Positions 44,963 through 52,817 of a stretch of 64,000 nt of DNA are shown in pieces. Under the pieces are notes generated by a model. It saw only the letters and a list, made by a program, of their open reading frames with translations. It was not told the origin of the DNA and did not search any database. Position numbers and translations under genes: made by a program. The DNA is from G020353115 sp964640125 (GTDB taxonomy: Bacteria > Bacteroidota > Bacteroidia > Bacteroidales > VadinHA17), in contig CAZXGG010000008.1 of NCBI GenBank assembly GCA_964640125.1, forward strand, positions 13,786 to 77,785, given 5' to 3'. Numbering within the stretch: the stretch's first letter is position 1; each line of letters starts with the position of its first letter.

Positions 44963-46294
44963 ATGAAGAAATACCTAATTGGAAACCGGGAATTTTTCCC
45001 GGAAATAGGAAAGATTGAATTTGAAGGAAAGGATTCGAAAAATCCCCTTGCCTTCAAATGGTACAATGAGAGCCAGGTAGTGAATGGAAAATCGATGAAG
45101 GACCATCTGCGATTTGCCGTTGCTTACTGGCATTCGTTCTGTGGAACAGGCAATGATCCCTTCGGACCGGGAACAAAGAATTATCCATGGGATGAAGGAA
45201 ACGATCCATTGGTAAAAGGAGAACAGAAGATGGATGCCGCTTTTGAATTGATAACGAAACTTGGTGTTCCCTACTATTGTTTCCACGATTTTGACCTGGT
45301 GGAGGAGGGAGATTCCATCCAGGAGTCAGAAAAGAGACTTGAAAAAATGGTGGCTTATGCAAAAGAGAAACAGGATGCTTCCGGTGTGAAGCTCTTGTGG
45401 GGAACAGCTAATGTTTTTTCTCATCCGAGATACATGAACGGGGCTTCCACCAATCCCGATTTTAACGTTGTTGCCTGGGCAGGAACACAGGTGAAGAATG
45501 CCCTGGATGCAACCATTGCACTGGGGGGAGAAAACTATGTCTTCTGGGGAGGCCGAGAAGGGTATATGTCATTGCTGAATACCAATACCAAACGGGAAAA
45601 GGAACACCTGGCAATGTTCCTGCATATGGCAAGGGATTATGCACGGATGCAGGGATTTAAAGGAACCTTCCTGATTGAACCCAAACCGATGGAACCGACA
45701 AAACACCAGTACGATTACGATGCAGAAACGGTCATCGGATTTCTGAGATATTTCGGGCTGGATAAGGATTTTAAGCTGAATATTGAGGTGAACCATGCTA
45801 CGCTTGCAGGCCATACCTTTCAACATGACCTCCGGATGGCAGCAGATGCCGGATTGCTCGGAAGTATCGATGCAAACCGGGGTGATTACCAGAATGGTTG
45901 GGATACCGATCAGTTTCCTTTGAACCTGTATGAAATCGTTGAAGCGATGCTGGTTATTCTCGAATACGGAGGGTTCTCTTCCGGTGGAATAAATTTCGAT
46001 GCCAAAACACGACGGAATTCAACCGACCTGGAAGACCTGTTTATTGCCCACATTTCTGCCATGGATGTTTTTGCCAGATCACTGCTTATAGCCGATACAA
46101 TGCTTCAGGATTCCCCGTATAAAGAGTGGAGGAAAAAAAGGTATGCTTCCTTCGATTCGGGAACGGGAGCTGCTTTTGAGAATGGAGATCTTTCACTGGA
46201 AGAACTGAGAAAACACGCCCTGGAGACCGGAGAACCCAAACAAATCAGCGGTAAGCAAGAGTTGTACGAACAGTTGATAAATCTTTATATTTAA
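44963..46294 (+). CDS. xylA: xylose isomerase
   Basis: This 443-residue enzyme interconverts D-xylose and D-xylulose and is of the longer class II type. Metal and substrate residues are seen in FHDFDLVEEG, YVFWGGREGYMSLLNT, FLIEPKPMEPTKHQYD, NIEVNHATLAGHTFQHDL and SIDANRGDYQNGWDTDQFP. It forms a two-gene xylose unit with the kinase. No xylose transporter or regulator was found in the window. Confidence 0.96.
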   Translation: MKKYLIGNREFFPEIGKIEFEGKDSKNPLAFKWYNESQVVNGKSMKDHLRFAVAYWHSFCGTGNDPFGPGTKNYPWDEGNDPLVKGEQKMDAAFELITKLGVPYYCFHDFDLVEEGDSIQESEKRLEKMVAYAKEKQDASGVKLLWGTANVFSHPRYMNGASTNPDFNVVAWAGTQVKNALDATIALGGENYVFWGGREGYMSLLNTNTKREKEHLAMFLHMARDYARMQGFKGTFLIEPKPMEPTKHQYDYDAETVIGFLRYFGLDKDFKLNIEVNHATLAGHTFQHDLRMAADAGLLGSIDANRGDYQNGWDTDQFPLNLYEIVEAMLVILEYGGFSSGGINFDAKTRRNSTDLEDLFIAHISAMDVFARSLLIADTMLQDSPYKEWRKKRYASFDSGTGAAFENGDLSLEELRKHALETGEPKQISGKQELYEQLINLYI

Positions 46295-46332
46295 GGACAA
46301 ATTGTAAAATAGAGGTAATAATCCAACATCAT

Positions 46333-47700
46333 ATGAAAAGATCAACGATTGCTATTCTTTTTATCTTTTTTGCCATGCCAATCCTGCTTCATGGGCAGAA
46401 TGGATGGAGGGACCTGTTTAATGGAAAAGACCTTCAGGGATGGGAACAGCTGAATGGTACAGCCAGGTATTTTGTTGAGAACGGGGACCTTGTCGGTGAA
46501 ACCGTTCTCGGGTCTCCGAACAGTTTTTTGTGTACCATGGATCATTATGGAGATTTTATTCTGGAATTCGAGGTGAAACTGGAAGCCCCGATTAATTCCG
46601 GTGTGCAGATCCGCAGTAACGCCAGTTCTGATTTCATGAATTTCGGTGGCAAAGTGCATGGATACCAGGTCGAAATTGATCCTTTAGAGAGAGCATGGTC
46701 GGGAGGTATCTATGATGAATCACGCAGGGGATGGCTCTATAATCTGGAGAGGAATCCAGAGGGACGGGAAGCTTTTAAGATGGGAGAGTGGAACCACTTC
46801 CGCGTGGAAGCCATCGGAAATTCCATACGAACCTGGGTGAATGGAGCACAGTGTGCTGACCTGGTCGATGACATGACCCCCTCCGGTTTGATCGGACTGC
46901 AGGTCCACAGTATCGGCAAAAAAGAGGAAGAGGGGATGAAAATACGGTGGCGAAATATTCGGATCATGACTGAAGATCTTGAGTTACACCGTTCAGAAAC
47001 CAACCCGGAGGTGCCGGAGATCAGTTACCTGAATAACCGTTTGACTGAACGGGAGGTTGAGGAGGGCTGGAAACTTCTATGGGATGGGAAAACCATGAAC
47101 GGATGGAAAAATGCACTGTCGGATCAGCCACCGGATGAGGGCTGGACAATCAGCAATGGCATATTAACGGTACATCCCGCTGGGGAGGCAGATATCGTGA
47201 CCGAAAATTCATTCCGTAATTTTGTCCTTGAGCTTGATTTCAGCATTACCCGGGGCGCAAACAGCGGTATCAAGTATTTCATCAATCCTGGTTTTTATGG
47301 TGGTAATGGACACACCATCGGGTGTGAATTTCAAATACTGGATGACAAAAACCACCCTGATGCCTCTCAGGGAATAGGGGGAAACCGTACACTTGGTGCC
47401 CTCTATGATCTGATCCCGGCTGTAACCGAAAAACGAATAGCCAATACTAAACGGTTTAATGGAATTGGCAGTTGGAACAGGGCAAGGATTGTAGTAAAAG
47501 AGTGTCATGTTGAACACTGGCTGAATAACGAAAAAGTGGTTGAGTATGACCGCTGTACGGATGAATGGCGGGCACTCGTGGCAAAAAGTAAATTTAAACC
47601 CTGGCAGGGATTCGGAGAGGTTAAGGAAGGCAGGATACTGCTTCAGGAACACGAAAGCACCGTATCATTCAGAAACATAAAAATCCTTGAACTTGATTAA
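46333..47700 (+). CDS. protein with two DUF1080 (3-keto-disaccharide hydrolase-type) domains
   Basis: This 455-residue secreted protein has a signal peptide (about 1-22, ending in LHGQNGW). Two concanavalin-like DUF1080 domains follow (about 25-215 and 235-450), each opening with WRDLFNGKDLQGW-type or WKLLWDGKTMNGW-type segments. DUF1080 proteins include 3-keto-glycoside hydrolases and often sit beside Gfo/Idh/MocA oxidoreductases, as here. It may act on an oxidised disaccharide in the periplasm. Confidence 0.88.
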   Translation: MKRSTIAILFIFFAMPILLHGQNGWRDLFNGKDLQGWEQLNGTARYFVENGDLVGETVLGSPNSFLCTMDHYGDFILEFEVKLEAPINSGVQIRSNASSDFMNFGGKVHGYQVEIDPLERAWSGGIYDESRRGWLYNLERNPEGREAFKMGEWNHFRVEAIGNSIRTWVNGAQCADLVDDMTPSGLIGLQVHSIGKKEEEGMKIRWRNIRIMTEDLELHRSETNPEVPEISYLNNRLTEREVEEGWKLLWDGKTMNGWKNALSDQPPDEGWTISNGILTVHPAGEADIVTENSFRNFVLELDFSITRGANSGIKYFINPGFYGGNGHTIGCEFQILDDKNHPDASQGIGGNRTLGALYDLIPAVTEKRIANTKRFNGIGSWNRARIVVKECHVEHWLNNEKVVEYDRCTDEWRALVAKSKFKPWQGFGEVKEGRILLQEHESTVSFRNIKILELD

Positions 47701-47720
47701 TAAACTAACACCCTGTAAAA

Positions 47721-49058
47721 ATGGATAAAACAAGCAGAAGAGATTTTGTTAAGAAAAGTGCGCTCGGAGCAGCGGCACTAACCGTTGGTGGAGTCGGTTT
47801 TTCTGCACAGAGCTACAAGCGGATCATCGGATCCAACGACCGGCTGACCGTTGCACTGGTGGGATGCGGAAGAAGGGTTCGTGCTTACTTTGACCCGCTT
47901 GTGAAAAATAAGGAGAACATAACAGTTGCTTATGTATGCGATGTGATGAAAGATCGGCGGGATACCGTTACCGAAGAGATTTCTGAAAAACTGGGGTATT
48001 TACCTGTCAGTGAAAATGATTTTCGCAGAGCCCTCGCAGATAAACGGGTGGATGTTATATTCAATGCCACACCCGATCACTGGCATGCACCGGGAACCTG
48101 GATGGCCCTTGAAGCCGGGAAACACGTTTACCTGGAAAAACCGCTGACCCATAATCCCGAAGAAGCTGAATTGCTTATTCGCTATCAGAAGAAATTCGGC
48201 GGCATTATTCAAATGGGAACCCAGCAGCGGTCGGCTCCGGACTCCATACAGATCATCGAGGAGATCCATAACGGGGTGATCGGTGATCCCTATCTTGCCG
48301 TGGCTTTTTATACAAACCAGAGAGGACGGGTTAAAAATCCAACACCCGCTACCGTGCCGGAAGGTTTGGACTGGGACCTCTTCCAGGGTCCGGCCCCCAG
48401 AGTCCCCTACCATGATAACTACTTTGACTACGACTGGCACTGGTTCTGGAATTGGGGAACTGGTGAAACAGGGAACAATGCAACCCATGAAGTGGATGTC
48501 GGCCGATGGGCACTACAGGTTGATTTTCCGGAAAAGGTCATCGTGAATGCAGGTAAATACCATTTTGCAGACGATGGGTGGACCATGTATGATACAATGG
48601 ACGCAAGTTTCGTTTTTCCCGGTGGAAAAACCATCCGGTGGGATGGGAAAAGCCGGAATAACTATAAAACCTATGGAGCAGACCGTGGAACCATTATTTA
48701 CGGATCGGAAGGATCAGTATATGTCGACCGGGGTGTCTTTAAATTGTATGACCTTTCAGGCAAACTGGTGAAAGACAGCCAGTCAGAACTGGCTGAAGCA
48801 GGCACTGCTCTCGGTGGTGGCGGCGATATGACTACCCTGCATGTGGAAAACTTCTTTGATGCAATACGGGGGAAAGCCAAACAAAAATCACCGGTTGAGG
48901 AAGGAGCCATAAGTACCCACATGTGCCACCTGGCTAATATTGCCTACCGAACAGGCAAAGAGCTTATGTGCAATCCGGAAAATGGACATATACTGGATGA
49001 AGATGCGATGAAGTTGTGGGGAAGGACCTATGAACCGGGTTGGGAACCAAAGATATAA
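47721..49058 (+). CDS. Tat-exported Gfo/Idh/MocA oxidoreductase
   Basis: The 445 residues open with a twin-arginine signal (SRRDFVKKSALGAAALTVGG). A Rossmann domain (GCGRRVRAYFDPLV, VCDVMKDR) carries the EKPLTHNPEEAELL lysine-containing motif of this family, and a C-terminal domain follows. Members oxidise sugars or polyols with NAD(P); some keep their cofactor tightly bound, which would suit a periplasmic site. It starts 20 bp after the DUF1080 gene, forming a probable glycoside-oxidation pair. Confidence 0.92.
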   Translation: MDKTSRRDFVKKSALGAAALTVGGVGFSAQSYKRIIGSNDRLTVALVGCGRRVRAYFDPLVKNKENITVAYVCDVMKDRRDTVTEEISEKLGYLPVSENDFRRALADKRVDVIFNATPDHWHAPGTWMALEAGKHVYLEKPLTHNPEEAELLIRYQKKFGGIIQMGTQQRSAPDSIQIIEEIHNGVIGDPYLAVAFYTNQRGRVKNPTPATVPEGLDWDLFQGPAPRVPYHDNYFDYDWHWFWNWGTGETGNNATHEVDVGRWALQVDFPEKVIVNAGKYHFADDGWTMYDTMDASFVFPGGKTIRWDGKSRNNYKTYGADRGTIIYGSEGSVYVDRGVFKLYDLSGKLVKDSQSELAEAGTALGGGGDMTTLHVENFFDAIRGKAKQKSPVEEGAISTHMCHLANIAYRTGKELMCNPENGHILDEDAMKLWGRTYEPGWEPKI

Positions 49059-49136
49059 TACGCAGCAAATCATTCAAATATAGCAAGTGCAAGGCAATAA
49101 CCTGATTTGAGATTGATCATCAAAACCGAAGATTTT

Positions 49137-50525
49137 ATGTTTAAAACTGAAACCTACAAAAACAGAAGAGCACGACTGAAGCAGGATATCCAGGATGGAA
49201 TTATTCTGCTGCCCGGAAATGAAGAAAGTCCGATGAACTACCTGGATAATCCTTACCGTTTCAGACAGGATAGTTCATTCCTCTATTTTTTTGGCCTCGA
49301 TTATCCCGGACTGGTCGGTTATATAGATGTTGACAGCGGGAAAGAGATCATTTTTGGAGATGACCTGACCATCGATGACGTTATCTGGATGGGAACGAAA
49401 CCCTCGCTGCTGGAAAGAAGCAAATCGATTGGGATTAATACGGTGTTGCCCTCCTGCTGTCTTCGGGATTATGTAGATGAAGCCATTAAAAAAGATCGTA
49501 AAATTCATTTTTTGCCACCCTATAGAGCGGAGAATAAGATCACGCTCTGGAATCTTACCGGGACACCACCCGGTAAGATCAATGAAGCGGCATCTGTGGA
49601 TCTGATAAAAGCTGTTGTAAACCAGCGCAATTATAAGACTCCGGAAGAGATCGATGAGATTGAAAAAGCGGTTAACATTACCGTGGATATGCACCTTGCA
49701 GCCATGAAAATGGCTCAGCCCGGAATGACCGAAGCCCAGATCGCCGCCAGGGTGCACGAAATCGCACTGGCTGGCGGAGGAGATATCTCCTTTGCGGTCA
49801 TCGCTACAATACATGGAGAAACATTACACAATCATTATCATGGAAACCGGTTGGAGAGCGGACAACTATTCCTTCTTGATGCGGGAGCCGAAACAGCCAT
49901 GCATTATGCCGGGGATATGTCAAGCACCTTTCCCGTTGATAAAACCTTTACCGGGAGACAAAAAGAGATCTATCAGATTACACTGGATGCCCACCTGGCT
50001 GCCGTAAACATGTTGAAGCCAGGGGTGAACTTTAAAGATGTTCATCTTTTGGCTTGCCGCACAATTGCCGCTGGAATGAAAGATCTGGGTTTTATGAAGG
50101 GTGATGTTGATGAAGCCGTGGAAAAGGGAGCTCATGCACTGTTCTTCCCTTGTGGTACAGGTCATATGATGGGACTGGATGTTCACGATATGGAAGATCT
50201 TGGAGAGATTTATGTTGGATACGACGGACAACCCAAAAGTTCACAATTCGGATTGAAATCATTGCGGTTGGGACGCCCCCTGGAACCCGGTTTTGTATTG
50301 ACCATTGAACCGGGAATCTACTTCATCCCAGAATTGATCGGACAATGGAAAGAGGAGGGTAAATTCAAAGAGTTCATAAACTATGAAAAGGTGGAGCAGT
50401 ACAAAGATTTCAGCGGTTGCCGGAATGAAGAGGATTTTGTCATTACAGAAACCGGCGCCAGGTGCCTGGGGAAACCGCTTCCAAAAACAATCGATGAAGT
50501 GGAAAAAGAGAAAGTTATAAGTTAA
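49137..50525 (+). CDS. aminopeptidase P family protein (M24, Xaa-Pro type)
   Basis: This 462-residue cytoplasmic metallopeptidase has an N-terminal creatinase-like domain with PGNEESPMNYLDNPYRFRQDSSFLYFFGL and a C-terminal pita-bread domain whose metal ligands are seen in LLDAGAETAMHYAGDMSSTFP, GTGHMMGLDVHD, TIEPGIYF and the final Glu in VITETGARCL. It should remove N-terminal residues before proline. The ATG at 49137 fits the family start. A second, distinct M24 protein is encoded at 57911. Confidence 0.92.
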   Translation: MFKTETYKNRRARLKQDIQDGIILLPGNEESPMNYLDNPYRFRQDSSFLYFFGLDYPGLVGYIDVDSGKEIIFGDDLTIDDVIWMGTKPSLLERSKSIGINTVLPSCCLRDYVDEAIKKDRKIHFLPPYRAENKITLWNLTGTPPGKINEAASVDLIKAVVNQRNYKTPEEIDEIEKAVNITVDMHLAAMKMAQPGMTEAQIAARVHEIALAGGGDISFAVIATIHGETLHNHYHGNRLESGQLFLLDAGAETAMHYAGDMSSTFPVDKTFTGRQKEIYQITLDAHLAAVNMLKPGVNFKDVHLLACRTIAAGMKDLGFMKGDVDEAVEKGAHALFFPCGTGHMMGLDVHDMEDLGEIYVGYDGQPKSSQFGLKSLRLGRPLEPGFVLTIEPGIYFIPELIGQWKEEGKFKEFINYEKVEQYKDFSGCRNEEDFVITETGARCLGKPLPKTIDEVEKEKVIS

Positions 50526-50754
50526 TGGTGTGAGGAGGAAAAGTTAATAGTGGGAGAAAGATAAATTATATGTTATTGAGTTATTGGGTTATTGAGTTAT
50601 TAAGGTGTCTGATTGGAAAGAATGATAGGTAGTAACCTGGTTAAAGAAACTGGAAAAGAACAAATATAAAAATGGAAGCATGTTATCTTAATCTTGATAA
50701 ATCTCAACGTATCAACTTATAACGTATCAACGTATAACTTATAACTATAAAATC
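50526..50754. repeat. AT-rich intergenic repeat with conserved 40-bp core
   Basis: Inverted GTTATAAGTTA / TAACTTATAAC words lie at the two ends (about 50513-50525 and 50736-50747). The core at 50581-50620 is 38 of 40 bases identical to 35188-35227. ACGTATCAAC words near 50708-50733 also occur at 16325-16360. It is a member of a dispersed family in this genome. Confidence 0.65.
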
Positions 50755-51717
50755 ATGCTATGCTTGAGTGCAGATGATATCCTGAAAGCCGCCTCCTGCC
50801 AGGAAGTTGTTATGGCAGTTGAGAAGGCGATGGTCATGTATGAAAAAAAGGAATTTTACATGCCTCAAAGGGTGCACCTTGATTATCAAGGCAATACGCT
50901 CCTGTTGATGCCCTGTTTTACCCGGGAAAGCATGGCTACGAAGCTGCTTTCGGTTTTCCCGGGTAACCGGGAAAAGAAGAAAGTGGTAATGAATGGCATT
51001 GTTGTCCTGAATGATGTTGAAACGGGTGAACCCATCGCAATGTTAAATGGAGCAAAACTAACGGCTGTCCGCACCGGAGCTGTCGGGAGTGTGGGTGTCC
51101 GGTATATTACGGATCCGGGAATTACCACAGCAGGTATTATCGGTCTTGGAATCCAGGGGTTTCACCAGGCAATATTCGCCTGTGCTGTCCGGAAAATTCA
51201 GAAGATATTCATTTATGATATTAATCCGAAAAGTACCAAAGGATTTTTTGAACAATTTCAGTTCTATTACCCGCGAATAGAAATTTGCCCTGTAGAACGG
51301 GTTGAGGACATGCTGAGCCAGACCGATCTGATCATAAGCGCTACTCCATCAAAAGTCCCGGTAATACCAGACGATGAGAAAATGATTTTGGGTAAAAAGT
51401 TTATTGGTATCGGATCGTTTAAACCGGATATGCGTGAGTTTCCCGAATCACTATTCCGGAAGTTGGAATACTTATTTGTTGATACCGATCATGCATTGAC
51501 CGAAACGGGTGATTTGATCGATCCTTTGAACCACCGTTGGATAGCTGAAGATCAGATCATCTCTGCCGGGAAACTGGTCCTGGGGGAAGTAAAGGTAGAT
51601 CAGGATCAAACCTGCCTGTTTAAGTCCGTTGGAATGGCACTGTTTGACCTGGTGGTTTCTGATTATATTTTCCAGAAAGCCAGGGAAGAGGGAATTGGCA
51701 AAGAGGTGGACGTATAG
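50755..51717 (+). CDS. ornithine cyclodeaminase-family NAD(P)-dependent enzyme, likely pyrroline-2-carboxylate reductase
   Basis: The 320 residues have an N-terminal dimer domain (ADDILKAASCQEVVMAVEKAM) and a Rossmann domain with GIIGLGIQGFHQAIFAC (nucleotide loop at about 128-144). The family includes ornithine cyclodeaminase, alanine dehydrogenase and Delta1-pyrroline-2-carboxylate reductase. The next gene is a trans-3-hydroxyproline dehydratase-like protein, whose product is pyrroline-2-carboxylate, so the reductase reading is favoured. It is 38 bp upstream of that gene. Confidence 0.85.
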   Translation: MLCLSADDILKAASCQEVVMAVEKAMVMYEKKEFYMPQRVHLDYQGNTLLLMPCFTRESMATKLLSVFPGNREKKKVVMNGIVVLNDVETGEPIAMLNGAKLTAVRTGAVGSVGVRYITDPGITTAGIIGLGIQGFHQAIFACAVRKIQKIFIYDINPKSTKGFFEQFQFYYPRIEICPVERVEDMLSQTDLIISATPSKVPVIPDDEKMILGKKFIGIGSFKPDMREFPESLFRKLEYLFVDTDHALTETGDLIDPLNHRWIAEDQIISAGKLVLGEVKVDQDQTCLFKSVGMALFDLVVSDYIFQKAREEGIGKEVDV

Positions 51718-51754
51718 TAATACAATTTTCATTCAAATTAAACATTCGGATCAA

Positions 51755-52789
51755 ATGCTTAAAAACTGGAAATGGAAACCGCCCGAGGGGTGGATGGTAC
51801 TGAAGACCCTCGATATGCATACGGGAGGTGAACCCCTGAGGATCTTTGTTAACGGAGTTCCGGAAATCAAGGGCAACACCATCCTTGAAAAACGAAAATA
51901 TTTCAGTGAACACTTCGATTACATCCGAAAGGGAACCATGCTGGAACCCAGGGGACATGCTGACATGTATGGTGCGATTATTACCGAGCCGGTTACCGAG
52001 GATGGTGATTTTGGCGTATTTTTCATGCATAACGAGGGGTATAGCACCATGTGCGGACATGGGATCATTGCCGTGACAAAGTTGGTATTGGATACCGATA
52101 TTATCATCAAAAAGGGTACTGATCCGGTTCTGAAGATCGATGGTCCGTCCGGAAGAATTACTGCAACCGGACACCGGAAAAATGGAATCGTAGAGAAAGC
52201 ATCGTTCCGGAATGTTCCTTCCTTTGTATTGCTGGCGGATCAAATGATAGAAATTCCTGGGATCGGACGGGTTGCTTTTGACGTTGCCTTCGGTGGTGCC
52301 TTTTATGCTTTTTGTGAAGCGAAGTCGTTGGCATTGAACCTGGATGGTTCCGATTACAATAAATTGATTGATTTCGGCAAGCGGATAAAAAAAGCGGTTG
52401 CAGGAAATTTTATTATCCGCCATCCTTTTGAAGAGGATCTCAGTTTCCTGTATGGCACCATCTTCACCGGCGATCCTTACGATTACAGGCACCATAGCCG
52501 CAATGTGTGCATTTTTGCCGAAGGCGAGGTGGACCGCTCGGCAACCGGTTCGGGAATCAGCGCAAGAGCTGCCCTGCATTTTGCAAAAAAAGAATTAAAC
52601 CTGAATGAGAAGATAACCATTGAGAGTATCCTTGGTTCCACGATGGACGTCAGGGTAGTGGAAAAAACCACCTTTGGGGATTATGATGCAATTGTTCCTG
52701 AAGTTACGGGGACGGCTTACATTACGGGACAGAATGAATTCTGTTTTGATCCCGACGATCCATTGAAGGGGGGATTCATTTTCCGGTAA
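51755..52789 (+). CDS. proline racemase-family protein, likely trans-3-hydroxy-L-proline dehydratase
   Basis: This 344-residue protein has the family motifs DMHTGGEPLRI (20-30), MCGHG with Cys100, and DRSATGSG with Thr264. True proline racemases and 4-hydroxyproline epimerases have Cys at both catalytic positions; trans-3-hydroxyproline dehydratases have a Cys/Thr pair, as here. The enzyme would make Delta1-pyrroline-2-carboxylate by removing water. The start at 51755 is chosen since the frame upstream lies in the previous gene. The next gene (BNR protein) begins 29 bp later. Confidence 0.86.
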   Translation: MLKNWKWKPPEGWMVLKTLDMHTGGEPLRIFVNGVPEIKGNTILEKRKYFSEHFDYIRKGTMLEPRGHADMYGAIITEPVTEDGDFGVFFMHNEGYSTMCGHGIIAVTKLVLDTDIIIKKGTDPVLKIDGPSGRITATGHRKNGIVEKASFRNVPSFVLLADQMIEIPGIGRVAFDVAFGGAFYAFCEAKSLALNLDGSDYNKLIDFGKRIKKAVAGNFIIRHPFEEDLSFLYGTIFTGDPYDYRHHSRNVCIFAEGEVDRSATGSGISARAALHFAKKELNLNEKITIESILGSTMDVRVVEKTTFGDYDAIVPEVTGTAYITGQNEFCFDPDDPLKGGFIFR

Positions 52790-52817
52790 TAATTGTTAAG
52801 TAATCAGAGATAATAAT

